Virus record (IMG/VR): IMGVR_UViG_3300025135_000020
Span: 1-25,703 of that record
Strand: one strand, 5' to 3'
Source of the DNA: a virus
DNA: 25,703 nucleotides
Positions 1-9,843 of this stretch are shown here, one piece after another; position 1 is the stretch's first letter, and each line of letters opens with the position of its first letter. The notes beneath the pieces are model-generated. The model was not told where the DNA came from, searched no databases, and saw only the letters and a list, made by a program, of their open reading frames with translations. The translations under genes were made by a program, and so were the position numbers.

Positions 1-962
1 ATAAGATGTTGCTGAAGAAAATCAACACACTGTAACTGTAGCTGCCCGTAAGCCTGTATTGCTCTTTGAACTTTGAATTTCCACTGCCTGACTAAAACAT
101 TATCAATGACCAATTTTACAGCGCATTCTTTATTTTCGACATCTCCAGCGGTTATTGCACCTTCTGGATTGGATATTGAAAAAGAAACATCTGATGGGGC
201 AATAATCCCGCTTGTGCCTGTGTTCCAGCGCATGGACACGCCGTTAAAACTATCCGGAATTATCTTTGCTTCGTAATCAATGCTGTCTAAATATCTGATT
301 CCGTTTGTGTTGCCTGAGTATATATACTCTCCTGCTTCTGTTCCCTCAATTATCTGTCCACCCCAAATATATAGTCCAGAGGCATTATCCCCAACATAAT
401 TAACAGTATGTTGATGCGGTGTTGTGTAATAGTTAATTCCACCCCAGCCATTCACTGGACCAAAAGTTTCCGTAATAGAGCATCGATACCAGCCATCCCC
501 CACATCTACTATAGTCGCCTTTGTTGGGTCAGTTGCCCAATCTACGATACCTTCCTGTAAATCAAAGTATGCAGAAAGTTGACCAATCCAATTAGATACA
601 AAGGCGTTCATCATCACGAAATATCTGTGTTCACCTTTTTTTGCGTAAACACTCATCGTATATGTTTTATTTGCTTGCATCTGTATGAATTGGTGCAATC
701 TATGGAAATCTGAACTTCCATCACCTTCAGCACAAATAAATTTTTGGGATAAAGATGATCCATTAGGAGCCAAAACTCCAACTGGATTGATTATTACTTT
801 ATTATATACCCAAGGTCGTGTTGAACCAACATCAGCAGTATTCCGAAAATCCTCACTATACAGCAATAAATTTGTTTCGTATGCATTATCCGTATTAGGT
901 AAACTAACAGCCTGGGTACTCCACTTGTACGAATCTAGCTCAAACAACCATTGAACGCTCAT
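1..962 (-). CDS. Tail tip/tail fibre protein with carbohydrate-binding-like jelly roll (partial, C-terminus off the left edge)
   Basis: An open frame starts with ATG at 962, overlaps the stop of the preceding gene in an ATGA arrangement, and runs off the left end after 320 codons without a stop. The N-terminus reads MSVQWLFELDSYKWSTQ. At about residues 32-230 there is a pattern common in phage tail and spike proteins: NLLLYSEDF, then SLSQKF, then YTMSVYAKKGEHRYF, then GDGWYRCSIT, then GLYIWGGQI. This resembles a concanavalin/CBM-type jelly roll. From about residue 235 a second beta-rich part begins (YLDSIDYEAKI...) that may be the start of a tail-hub domain. It lies directly after the tape measure and a gpM-like gene, where tail tip genes normally sit. 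The role in host surface binding is inferred; the missing C-terminus prevents a firmer name. The existence of the gene is much surer than its function. Confidence 0.75.
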   Translation of the reverse strand, partial: MSVQWLFELDSYKWSTQAVSLPNTDNAYETNLLLYSEDFRNTADVGSTRPWVYNKVIINPVGVLAPNGSSLSQKFICAEGDGSSDFHRLHQFIQMQANKTYTMSVYAKKGEHRYFVMMNAFVSNWIGQLSAYFDLQEGIVDWATDPTKATIVDVGDGWYRCSITETFGPVNGWGGINYYTTPHQHTVNYVGDNASGLYIWGGQIIEGTEAGEYIYSGNTNGIRYLDSIDYEAKIIPDSFNGVSMRWNTGTSGIIAPSDVSFSISNPEGAITAGDVENKECAVKLVIDNVLVRQWKFKVQRAIQAYGQLQLQCVDFLQQHL

Positions 963-1354
963 GCTTTCACCCCCTCAACCCGCAACGTACAGCTATTTAT
1001 TCCCTGCAGCATTCCTTGTGTGTACGTTTTTGACAGGGGAGACATGAACCTGACCACATACGTTTTAGTATCTGTTGGGTGCTGCCAGTAAAATGTGCGC
1101 TTGCGCCCGTTTGCTTTCATTGTGTCATGCCAAAAATCTAAAATGGTGGAGCAATCCGCATCCGGTAAATACGTCCACTGTAAGGTAACTGTAAAATAGC
1201 TCTGATCAGAGACGCCGACAACATCCACGGAACCATCGTCAAATTCATGTACTATCTGGCGTCTCTCCCCGGATTCCGTCATGGTTTGTTGCGGTGTGAC
1301 CGTAAGCGTCGTAGCGGTATAGTCCGCTATTTTTGTGGGAAGATAATTAAACAT
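959..1354 (-). CDS. Minor tail tip protein, lambda gpM / DUF2460-like
   Basis: The protein has 131 residues. Its start codon lies inside the last codons of the tape measure gene (8-bp overlap) and its stop overlaps the next start, which indicates translational coupling. The sequence shows an early FDDGSVDVVG segment, a central TLQWTYLPDADCSTILDFW, and a later RKRTFYWQHPTDTKTYVVRF. A helix followed by an aromatic 'F-W-x-x-P' strand and a basic beta strand is the layout of small siphophage tail-tip proteins such as lambda gpM, and both size and place after the tape measure fit. The family assignment rests on pattern and synteny only. A distal tail protein of another family is the main alternative. 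Confidence 0.7.
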   Translation of the reverse strand: MFNYLPTKIADYTATTLTVTPQQTMTESGERRQIVHEFDDGSVDVVGVSDQSYFTVTLQWTYLPDADCSTILDFWHDTMKANGRKRTFYWQHPTDTKTYVVRFMSPLSKTYTQGMLQGINSCTLRVEGVKA

Positions 1355-4300
1355 GCGCTACTCGCTTGATTTGTCGTTGTGTTTCTCTGTCCGTACGAAT
1401 AACATCAACCGTGATGTCTTTCAACTCTTTATTTCCAACGTACACTTTAACAATCGTATCCCCACCGCCCATCATTGAACGAGTATCTGTATTATTGAAT
1501 ACTTGCGCGGGTTGATTAAATCTGACCAATTCTGGCCCTTGCTCTCCGACCATTGCCCAGCCTGGAGAAGCAAACCCACCTCTTTCAAATTTAGCAGTTC
1601 TGCCGTCTAATTGCCCAGCGTATCTAAAATGCTTAATTAATTCATCCCAAGAAAGCGTAGCAGCTTGTCCAATCCAGTATTGCAATCCTTGACTATCTGG
1701 ACTGATCCCAAACATATCCCTGTATAATTTAGTAACCTTGTTACTTAATGCTTCATGTTCTTTCGCACCGGGAGTCTGTATCCAATCATGGTACTCTTGT
1801 GCTCCAGGAACATTTGTACGCCAATTATCAAACAATACTTCGCTTGATGTTTTTCCAGTGCCAGCAGTAATTTGATCTACAAGCGAACCGCCCCCCTGAT
1901 TCGAAATAAACTCAAGCTGGGCGTTTATCCTATTCAATTCATAATACAGATCAGCAAGAGACTTTCCTTCAGTCGCACTGTTTTGTAGATCATACAAATC
2001 CTTGAGCACATCGCCAGTAGCATTCTTGCTTCCCCCAAATCCCTGGAAGAAGTCCAAATACTGACTGGCGAAACTGGTAAAATCTGAAATCCTATCGGGA
2101 TCATTCTTTGCTGCTGTAAGTAATTCTTGATACCTGAGTTCAAACCATTCTGCCGATTGCACAGGAGCATGTCCCCCGCCCATAATTGAGTCAATCAAGG
2201 ATTGAATCACATTATGATTCTGGATCATCTTGTTCAAATTGGTTTGCTGCTTCTGTAAATCCTTTGACTGATCAGTTAATTCTTTTGCAGCCTGTTTCAG
2301 CCCCCACATCTGCCACAACAAATCTTGCAGTGGTTTGGAAGCATCTCCGTAAGCATCCTGTAAAGCAGCTAAATCCAACAAATGTTCTTGGTATTCTATA
2401 TCAAGTGCAAGTTTGGTATCTCCTATCATTTCAGCCCATTGTTTCTGGATACTCATTTCTTTTTTCCAAAAATCAAACTGGCTTTCAGCCAAATCAATAA
2501 TCTCTTTTCGTGCTTTGGCTTCATCTTCCAAGCTGTTTACCAACCGCTGCAATACTTTCTCACTTTCCTCCATTTCATTAATTTCTGCTTCCCGCATCTC
2601 AGTCAAAACTCTCGCAGCAAAAGCAGCATCTTCAGTGGCTTTTGCCATTTGCTCCCAGTAGCGCAGATGTTTGGTATCTACAGTCCCGCTTGTGCCCAGC
2701 CAATTCTCGAAACCGGGAATGTACGGATTGTCCCCAAATCGTCCCCCACCGGCCATGCCCCGCAAGCCGAGCATCCGCGCCGTCTCAGTGGCGTTGTGAA
2801 CATATCCAGCCCCGTCCATCTTGACTATCTCCGGGCCTTCTTCGCCAACCAGATACATATTCCCGCGAGAGACGGGACCGCCGGATGCGCGGGCAGATAT
2901 ACTAGACAATGAGGATGCACTTCTGAGAGCACCTACCGCACTGCTAATCGCCCCTGTCGCTTGTCCAGCATCCCTAGCCATGTCGCGCAATGTGCGAGAG
3001 AGCATATCCACACTGCTTTCAGCATCCTCGCTGCGTGTCGTGGTCAAAGCCAGAGCATCTTGCATATCCAACAAACGCTGGGCATGTTCAGCAAGAAATC
3101 CACTACCTTCAGCAGTAATCATGGAATGGCTTGCTGTGGCGTTAATCAATCCCAAAGTAGCCATTTCAGCCTGGACATGCTGTGCGGCAAGTTCAGCAAC
3201 GGCAGTGGTAGATAGTCCAGTTTCTTCCGCATAATTGGAAATGGCCTGTGCCAATCTATCCGTATCTGCCCCTGCAATATTGATTGCGCTGATAAATTCA
3301 CTTGAAATCGTATCATTGAACGCCATCATTTCTTCACCGAAAGCCGCTAGATTGTCCGCTGATCCGGTAAAATTCGCTATGGCATTGTTCACTTCTTCAT
3401 TCAAAATCCCATATGCTTGAACCCACTGTCCGGTAAATTCCGCAAGATGTGCTGCCTGTTCTTCCGTCAACCGATGATAGGCTTCTTGAGTTACCGCCTC
3501 ATTATCCGACCAATATTCGTTCCATGTCATTCTCAGCGTTCCCAAAGCCTCTCTTGCTTCTTCAGGCAACGCTTTCATGTTCTCGCCAATAACCATACCC
3601 ATCACGGCGAACTTATCAGAAATCGCCTGACCACCAGCAGCAAAATTCTCCATCGCACCAGCTTGCATGGTGGTCATCTCATTGCCCATTTGATCCAAAA
3701 CCGAAATAGCTTCAAATGATCCGTGTCGGTAAATATTGACAAGCGTATCAGACAAATCGGTTGTGACGTGGGACATCTGTTCCAGCATCCCCGACCATCG
3801 AGCCATTATCTCATGCTCATAATGCTCGAACTCCCCGTAACCTTGCAGTCCGGCTCCAAGCGTGCCGATTGCGCCACCTGTCGGGATGTGCCGCTGCATC
3901 ATTTCTGCAAAAGCAATAAAAGTACCAAAAGCAGCGCCTAAAGGTCCACTCGCCAATGAGAACATAGCTGTTGCCGCTCCAGCCCCAGCCTGATCACCAT
4001 CTTTTGCCAGCAACATAGAAGCAAAACCGCCAAGAGCAGACGCTCCTATTTGTAAAGAAGACAATCCACTCTGATTCCATCCTGCTCCTGAATAATTTGG
4101 ATCATTTAATGCTTGGTGCATTTCCCGAGTAGTATTCATGGAGCTACCGAGATTTTTAGCTGATTCAGCCGCCGCTCCGGTAACTTCCCCCATCTTTTCT
4201 ACTACTTTTGCAGTATATCCGAGTTTTTCCGCTAATTCTTCAAATCCTAATTTATATGCAGCATATCCTAAAACTTTTCCTCCTAAGCCCAAAATACCCA

Positions 4301-7300
4301 TACTGCTTTCACTGTCTGTTGCTTTGTCTTCAACAGCTTCAGCACCTTTCCCAGTAGCCCAACCAACTAAAGCATTTCCAATTGAACCACCAACAGATTG
4401 CCCAATTGAACCAATAATCGGTTTAATGAATATTTCCAGTACAGCTATTTTCGCCCACTCAACAAGAAGTTGAGCGACCATATCTGTAAATGACCTGACT
4501 AAAGAATCAAGAAATGATTTCCAATAATTCTTGAATTGTTCTCCATACTCTTTCTTTTTATCGTAATATTCATCTTCAATAGTTCTACGTTTTTCATCAT
4601 AGGCTTTATCAATTTCTTCTAATTTCTTAGCTAATTCTTCTTGATTTTCTATTGTTTCGTGTGCATTTGTAATTTCCTTTTGTTTCTCTTCTTCCATTCT
4701 AGAAATAGCATCTTTATAGTCTTTCTCTATGATTTTTTTCTTCTGATCAGATTCCCAAACAGCCCAATACAAAGAATCTTGAGCTAGAGATTTAGTACTG
4801 GATTCAATCGAAGAAACAAATGTCTTAACAATATCATAATACTTGGCCCAAGCTGCTCTCTTTCGATCTAGAGTTGTTTCCAAAGCCCCTAAATCTTTAG
4901 CAAGACTTAAACGCCAGTATTCAGACCACGAAGAAGCATTTGCTATTTGATCATTCAAATAATCCTGATTAAGTTTTTTGATTTGATCTATGCGATCTTT
5001 TTCTTTTTGAAGTAAAAGTTCCTTTAATCTGTCAACAGCCTCTAAATTTCCTCTTTCTTGTTCCCAAGCAATTTGAGTTTGAATAATATATTTTTCAGCA
5101 GTATGTGTTAATTCATCAAAATAATACTTGTTTTGTTTAAGTAATTTTTGAGTAGCTTCAAATCCTTTCACTTCTTCAAAGGAATTTAAAATAGACCAAA
5201 GTTTTGCGCCAGATTCCCCACTCGCTTCTAACTTTTGACGTAATTCCTCAACATCATCCAAAAATATTCTTGGCATTCCTGCTTTGAATTTCTCCATATC
5301 AAGAAATTCAGAACTTAATTTGAATGCTTCTTTATTTATTTCTTCAAGAGTTTTATGAAATTCTTTTAATGCAGCTTCGGCAGCTTTCGCCGCTTCCATA
5401 TTCTCAAGTTTCTGTCTAATTTCTTCTAAAACATAAGCGTACTCATGTCCTGACATAGCTGCTAAATAAGCACTAACCGCCCATTTATCAAATTCTTTAT
5501 CTAATTCAATTGCTTTAACTTCCGCAGCATTCCCCATTAATTTATGAAATTCTAATGTAGAAGCTTGCAATTCTTTATTTAATTTGGCCAGATACTCCCG
5601 TTCTCTAATTTCTTTTAATTCTTTAACAAATGGCTCTACTCCATCCATTTTAGCCGTTTTAAATTGCTCTATAACATCCGCAATTTCTTTCGCAAGTTTT
5701 AAGTCAAATACTTTACGGGTCTCCCCACGCATTTCCGCAAGAGAAACTGCTAAAGCATGTTGAGCAGCTTCTTGTTTTTTTAATTCAGCGGTATAATCTT
5801 TTGTAGTTGCAGTAGAATCTTTAGTTACTTTGGCAAAAGCATCTGCATATATCTGTGCCTTAGCTAATTCCATATTCAAAGGTTCCATTGCTTGTCCAGA
5901 AGCAGCAACTTCCTCTTCAAATTCCGCAACAGCTTTTTGTGCCCCTTGAATAGCACTAATCACAGCTACCATTCGTAAAGCATCACCAGAAGCAATTGCT
6001 TTATTTAATTCAACATTCAATCCAGCAGCTTTTCCAATAAGTACTTTTCCTTCAGCATCAACTTGATCTGAAATCAAAGATAAATTCGTAACAAATTCTT
6101 GATAATTAGTTACGTCAATTGGTTGTGTAAAACGCGCTACTAAATCAGGAATGTCAATACCTATTTTTAATAATTCAGTGCGCAAAACTTCTGCTTGCTC
6201 TCCCATCATCCTCATTACAGCAGCAGTTGCTTCCGCACCTTCTTCATACGTATTTGTAATTGTAATTAACTCTTTACTGACATTTTTATTCCAATCACGC
6301 ACAACAGCATACATACTGTCTTTTTGTGCATCACTAAGTTCATCAAAAAATTTACGAATTTCCGGAGGAATTGTTTGTCTTTTTACAACAACAACATTTT
6401 CTAATTTATTTAAAGCATTGTATATTAACTCTACCCATTCATCTAAATGTTCAGATGAAACAGCACCAGATCGTATCAAAACATCTCTAATTGTATCTAT
6501 CGAATCTCCAAATTCAATGCCAAATCTTTTAGCAACGTTTAAAGCGTTATATAAAATCGCTTCTTGCTGAATACGAGCTTGTTCTAATTTTTGATTTACC
6601 TCATCCAATTGTTTTTGAGTAGCTGCTCCAACTCCCAATTCACGATCTTCAGCAAGCATTCCTTCAGATGCCCTTTTCTGAAAATCTAATTTAGTTATTT
6701 TAGTATCTAGTTCAGTATAGGCAGCAATCAAAGAGCGTAACGCCTCTTCATTTTTTGCCATAGCTGCACTAAGTAACGCTTCATTTAAATCATCAAAACT
6801 ATCCCGTGCATTTAAAACAACAGAAGCTAATTCAGGATATTGTTGGATCATTCGTTCTAAAATATGATTATACCCCTGTCCCTTTTTATGGGCTTCTTCA
6901 ATCTGTTTTCTAAAATCTTCAATTCCATCCGCTTGTTCTTGAGCAGCTTCAGCAGATTCCTTGAGTGTTTGAATCGTATCTTCAACACTATCCTTAAAAT
7001 GAGAATAAGCAGTCGTAACCGCCGCAATAGCTCCCATTAGCCATAAAAATGGATGAGCTTTAATTAATGTAAATAAACCTGACGTAACTAATGTTAATTT
7101 AGCAGTTATTCCAGAAGTTGCCCCAAGAGTAGTAGCATATCCAATAAAAGCTACACGAAGTTTATCAATCCCATTTTTTAATGCATTTATTGTGAGTAAA
7201 TTAAAAAAAGCCCCACCATATGTAGTAGTCTTTATTGCTTTGATTGCTAACCCTAACGCTCCAAAAGCAAGAGTCGTGGTTGTAACCGCAAATAATAATT

Positions 7301-8714
7301 TACCACCTATTGTTTCAGAAAGAGAAATTAATCCAGATAAAATAGGACGAATTAAATCAGCTATTAAATGAAGTACTCCCGCAAAACCAGCTTCCCCCAT
7401 ATTCACAGCAAGTAATTTCATTCTGTCAGATACTTGCTTAAATTTAACAGCTAGTCCTTCAGTCTGCACACCAAACATTCGAGCAGCAGCGCCAACTTCA
7501 TTTAATAAAGTCTGAAAACGAATTAAACCAGCACCACCTTGCTGTGTCAAAACAGCAATTGCAGCAGATGATCGTAATCCAAAAAATCGAATGGCTTCAA
7601 CAGCGGAAGGGGTGACAAGAGCAACATTATCAATAGCAGTAGCTAATCCAACAATCCTTGGATTAACGTCATCTAATGTCATTCCTGTCGCACGAATAGC
7701 AGCAGCAAACTCCTTATTTGGAGCTTGCATATGCATGAAAGTGCGTCGGAGAGAAGTTCCTATCGTACTAGCACGTAAACCAGCATTCGCAAGATGCATG
7801 ATTGCTGCTGTAGTCTCTTCAAATGAGACGCCAGCAGCATTAGCAACGGGAGCAACATACCCCATTGCTATTTTCAACATATCCAAATTAAGTTTGGATC
7901 TATTTATTGCATTTGCAAAAACATCAACAACTCTTTGAGTATCCGAAAATGATAGTCCAAATGCTCGAACCGTAGAAGTTACAATTCCAGCAGCGTCTTT
8001 AAAATCAGTAAGTGTACCAGTTGCTAAATGTGCTACGTGTTCAGTTGCTTGAAGAATTTCATTTGTGGTCAAACCCGCTTGACCAAGCGTTTTCATTCCA
8101 TCAGCAACTTCAGTTGTAGAATATTTAGTTGTAGCAGCAATCTTTTTAATCGACACAGACATCAATTGGATTTGACGATCTGTGGCGTTTGTGATTGCTT
8201 GAATGTCTTTCAAAGATTGATCAAATTCAATGATTGCGGTTACTGTTCCCCTAAGTGCGTTTCTAAGTAAAAGAATACCTCCAGCAGCAACAGTAAACGC
8301 CGCAAAAGACTTCATTCGTTGAATAACTCTTTGGGTTGCATCCCCAAGAGTATTCATGTGTTGACTTGTTTTTTGAGTAGCTGCTCCTACAGTATTAACA
8401 GTAGAAGCAGTTTGTGCCTGTGCTTTTGAAGTTGCCGCAGCATATTGTCCTACAGCTTGTGTGGATTGTTGAATACTAGCTAAAGTTTGTTTCTGTACGT
8501 TTAATATTTGACGATTTAAACTAATGATTTTATTAACAGCTTTTTCTAATCCTGCGGTTGGATTAGTAGTTGACAATTTTTTAGAATCCAGCGCACCTTG
8601 ACGAAACAATGCAAAAAGATTTGCAAGGTCTTGTTGTAATTGCTTAGAGACACCTCCAGCAATATTTATGAATAATCCACCACTAGATGGTTTACTTTGG
8701 CCAAAAATAGACAT
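1347..8714 (-). CDS. Tail tape measure protein (TP901 family core), 2455 aa
   Basis: By far the longest gene, it sets tail length and helps DNA ejection. Residues ~195-340 (YSTTEVADGMKTLGQAGL..., GVSFEETTAAIMHLANAGL...) match the TP901/PhageMin_Tail tape-measure core. Hydrophobic stretches lie near residues 137-155, 475-500 and 550-575. A long, charged, coiled-coil-like region (~580-1400) follows, then Gly/Ala-rich segments (~1430 and ~1550-1600). Near the C-terminus the motif 'GG-x-x-x-x-G-x-x-x-VGE-x-GPE' occurs twice (~1943 and ~2375), as is common at tape-measure ends. A segment at ~2325-2366 (LYRDMFGISPDSQGLQYWIG) looks like DUF4214. By the usual ~0.15 nm per residue, the length predicts a tail near 370 nm, less if the ends do not span the tube. 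Codon composition changes inside the gene: the part encoding the N-terminal 1500 residues is AT-rich, while ~2650-4130 is clearly GC-richer. The start follows a GAGGAAG site. Confidence 0.95.
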   Translation of the reverse strand: MSIFGQSKPSSGGLFINIAGGVSKQLQQDLANLFALFRQGALDSKKLSTTNPTAGLEKAVNKIISLNRQILNVQKQTLASIQQSTQAVGQYAAATSKAQAQTASTVNTVGAATQKTSQHMNTLGDATQRVIQRMKSFAAFTVAAGGILLLRNALRGTVTAIIEFDQSLKDIQAITNATDRQIQLMSVSIKKIAATTKYSTTEVADGMKTLGQAGLTTNEILQATEHVAHLATGTLTDFKDAAGIVTSTVRAFGLSFSDTQRVVDVFANAINRSKLNLDMLKIAMGYVAPVANAAGVSFEETTAAIMHLANAGLRASTIGTSLRRTFMHMQAPNKEFAAAIRATGMTLDDVNPRIVGLATAIDNVALVTPSAVEAIRFFGLRSSAAIAVLTQQGGAGLIRFQTLLNEVGAAARMFGVQTEGLAVKFKQVSDRMKLLAVNMGEAGFAGVLHLIADLIRPILSGLISLSETIGGKLLFAVTTTTLAFGALGLAIKAIKTTTYGGAFFNLLTINALKNGIDKLRVAFIGYATTLGATSGITAKLTLVTSGLFTLIKAHPFLWLMGAIAAVTTAYSHFKDSVEDTIQTLKESAEAAQEQADGIEDFRKQIEEAHKKGQGYNHILERMIQQYPELASVVLNARDSFDDLNEALLSAAMAKNEEALRSLIAAYTELDTKITKLDFQKRASEGMLAEDRELGVGAATQKQLDEVNQKLEQARIQQEAILYNALNVAKRFGIEFGDSIDTIRDVLIRSGAVSSEHLDEWVELIYNALNKLENVVVVKRQTIPPEIRKFFDELSDAQKDSMYAVVRDWNKNVSKELITITNTYEEGAEATAAVMRMMGEQAEVLRTELLKIGIDIPDLVARFTQPIDVTNYQEFVTNLSLISDQVDAEGKVLIGKAAGLNVELNKAIASGDALRMVAVISAIQGAQKAVAEFEEEVAASGQAMEPLNMELAKAQIYADAFAKVTKDSTATTKDYTAELKKQEAAQHALAVSLAEMRGETRKVFDLKLAKEIADVIEQFKTAKMDGVEPFVKELKEIREREYLAKLNKELQASTLEFHKLMGNAAEVKAIELDKEFDKWAVSAYLAAMSGHEYAYVLEEIRQKLENMEAAKAAEAALKEFHKTLEEINKEAFKLSSEFLDMEKFKAGMPRIFLDDVEELRQKLEASGESGAKLWSILNSFEEVKGFEATQKLLKQNKYYFDELTHTAEKYIIQTQIAWEQERGNLEAVDRLKELLLQKEKDRIDQIKKLNQDYLNDQIANASSWSEYWRLSLAKDLGALETTLDRKRAAWAKYYDIVKTFVSSIESSTKSLAQDSLYWAVWESDQKKKIIEKDYKDAISRMEEEKQKEITNAHETIENQEELAKKLEEIDKAYDEKRRTIEDEYYDKKKEYGEQFKNYWKSFLDSLVRSFTDMVAQLLVEWAKIAVLEIFIKPIIGSIGQSVGGSIGNALVGWATGKGAEAVEDKATDSESSMGILGLGGKVLGYAAYKLGFEELAEKLGYTAKVVEKMGEVTGAAAESAKNLGSSMNTTREMHQALNDPNYSGAGWNQSGLSSLQIGASALGGFASMLLAKDGDQAGAGAATAMFSLASGPLGAAFGTFIAFAEMMQRHIPTGGAIGTLGAGLQGYGEFEHYEHEIMARWSGMLEQMSHVTTDLSDTLVNIYRHGSFEAISVLDQMGNEMTTMQAGAMENFAAGGQAISDKFAVMGMVIGENMKALPEEAREALGTLRMTWNEYWSDNEAVTQEAYHRLTEEQAAHLAEFTGQWVQAYGILNEEVNNAIANFTGSADNLAAFGEEMMAFNDTISSEFISAINIAGADTDRLAQAISNYAEETGLSTTAVAELAAQHVQAEMATLGLINATASHSMITAEGSGFLAEHAQRLLDMQDALALTTTRSEDAESSVDMLSRTLRDMARDAGQATGAISSAVGALRSASSLSSISARASGGPVSRGNMYLVGEEGPEIVKMDGAGYVHNATETARMLGLRGMAGGGRFGDNPYIPGFENWLGTSGTVDTKHLRYWEQMAKATEDAAFAARVLTEMREAEINEMEESEKVLQRLVNSLEDEAKARKEIIDLAESQFDFWKKEMSIQKQWAEMIGDTKLALDIEYQEHLLDLAALQDAYGDASKPLQDLLWQMWGLKQAAKELTDQSKDLQKQQTNLNKMIQNHNVIQSLIDSIMGGGHAPVQSAEWFELRYQELLTAAKNDPDRISDFTSFASQYLDFFQGFGGSKNATGDVLKDLYDLQNSATEGKSLADLYYELNRINAQLEFISNQGGGSLVDQITAGTGKTSSEVLFDNWRTNVPGAQEYHDWIQTPGAKEHEALSNKVTKLYRDMFGISPDSQGLQYWIGQAATLSWDELIKHFRYAGQLDGRTAKFERGGFASPGWAMVGEQGPELVRFNQPAQVFNNTDTRSMMGGGDTIVKVYVGNKELKDITVDVIRTDRETQRQIKRVAHV

Positions 8715-8778
8715 TCTGCTTCCTCACAACAATTATTGTATCGTGCATTTGTTGTGGTTGCGCTCTACGCACATTGAA

Positions 8779-9168
8779 TTACGATAAAAGACCCTGTGCT
8801 CTTGTTACTAAATCTTTAAAATTCTTAGCTGCTTTTTCATAATTCACTTCAAACACAATATTAGCAATTTCATAAATTTGATTATTTGTTAATTCATCAA
8901 AATCAGGACGTTCTGATTCATCAACAACATATTCCAAAATGACATTTAAATTCTCAAAAATACATTTTTGAATTACAGCTAAAGCATCCGCATTAGTTGC
9001 ATTCTCAACATTCAAATCGGCATTAATTTCCTCTATCGCTGTCATCAATCTATTAAGTAAGGTAAATTGATCTTTTGCAGAAAGAGGATAAACTGTAATG
9101 GAACGTAATTCACGAATGCCCACATCAACTACTTTGATTTCTGGATGCAACTTCTTTTTCTCAGACAT
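8779..9168 (-). CDS. Tail assembly chaperone G-like protein, second copy
   Basis: This 129-aa protein is a clear paralogue of the product of 12495-12890. Both share P-x-I-x-x-VDVG-x-REL-x-SI-x-x-YPLS-x-KDQ at the N-terminus and LTN-x-Q-x-x-EI-x-x-IV near the C-terminus. It sits just before the tape measure gene, where lambda-type tail assembly chaperones (gpG) normally lie. It is preceded by an AAGGAG site. Unlike the other copy, it has no A AAA AAC heptamer at the equivalent point: the codons there read GCT AAG AAT TTT. No open T-like frame follows, since only 64 bp separate it from the tape measure gene. It is therefore predicted to make only the short form. Its role as a tape-measure chaperone is inferred from the paralogue and the position. 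Confidence 0.8.
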   Translation of the reverse strand: MSEKKKLHPEIKVVDVGIRELRSITVYPLSAKDQFTLLNRLMTAIEEINADLNVENATNADALAVIQKCIFENLNVILEYVVDESERPDFDELTNNQIYEIANIVFEVNYEKAAKNFKDLVTRAQGLLS

Positions 9169-9191
9169 TTCAAAAACTCCTTTTTGAGAAA

Positions 9192-9410
9192 CTATGACGG
9201 GAAAAAATTAATTGTGTTTACATGTCCACAATTATTCCGAAAGCATTTAATGCGTATAGAACCAAAAATCTCTAAATGCACAACACTTTCGTTACTCACA
9301 TTCTTGCCAAACCTAAAAACAAAGATTCCATTTGATTTTCTTTGCAATAATTTTTTATTGCATTTCTCACAATAAACCCATGAATGTCCTGTTTGATTAG
9401 TTACGTCCAT
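9192..9410 (-). CDS. Com-like small zinc-finger protein
   Basis: I place the start at 9410 (MDVTNQTGHSW), overlapping the stop of the upstream gene by 10 bp with a GGGGCG site 7 bases before it. Upstream in-frame ATGs at 9443 and 9422 have no SD and would lengthen the overlap. The 72-aa protein has C14-x2-C17 (YCEKC) and C56-x4-C61 (KCFRNNC). Between them lies a basic beta segment (FVFRFGK) and then LEIFGSIRIKC, and CGHVN follows the second pair. This is the layout of the Mu Com family of small zinc-binding RNA regulators, which have 'iKCxRC...N' in the second knuckle. The spacing of the second pair is one or two residues longer than usual. It may bind RNA and regulate translation; a structural Zn knuckle of unknown role is also possible. 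Confidence 0.6.
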   Translation of the reverse strand: MDVTNQTGHSWVYCEKCNKKLLQRKSNGIFVFRFGKNVSNESVVHLEIFGSIRIKCFRNNCGHVNTINFFPS

Positions 9411-9832
9411 ACGGCGCCCCATTTCAACACACTTGGAATCCAAACACTTTTGGATTGATCGGCATTATATGCAATACGACTTTGACCCGATAAAAAAACA
9501 CACATTCCTCCTGCTTTAGTCCAAGGAACTGTGTATGTATCGTATAAATCAATTTTTCCTGGTTCTAACAACTCAATGACTATATCTCTAGTAGCCGCAA
9601 GTTCATCTCCCTCAAAATCATACTTAGAAGTAAGATAAATATACATATATGCTTCACTAACACTTGCTGGATATAATCCTTGTAAAGTTACATTAATATA
9701 TGTTTTAGGTAATTGTTCGTACTCAGTCCCAGTAATAATCCTATCAAAATATACTGGAATTGACAAATCCGCGTCAATAAAGAATTTTTTTATTGAACGT
9801 CGAATGTTTACTTCTTTTAATGTAGCATCCAT
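9401..9832 (-). CDS. Tail terminator-like protein (gpU/DUF3168-like)
   Basis: The protein has 143 residues. It begins with a helix (MDATLKEVNIRRSIKKFF) and continues as alternating strands (LPKTYINVTLQGL, SEAYMYIYLTSKYDF), a helix (ATRDIVIELL) and further strands ending in SVWIPSVLKWGAVW. An alpha/beta fold of this size, next to neck genes and before the chaperone and tape measure, is typical of tail terminator or tail completion proteins, which cap the tube and meet the head connector. No catalytic motif is seen. The assignment is from gene order and general pattern only. It overlaps the next gene by about 10 bp. Confidence 0.55.
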   Translation of the reverse strand: MDATLKEVNIRRSIKKFFIDADLSIPVYFDRIITGTEYEQLPKTYINVTLQGLYPASVSEAYMYIYLTSKYDFEGDELAATRDIVIELLEPGKIDLYDTYTVPWTKAGGMCVFLSGQSRIAYNADQSKSVWIPSVLKWGAVWT

Positions 9833-9843
9833 TTTATAAACCC

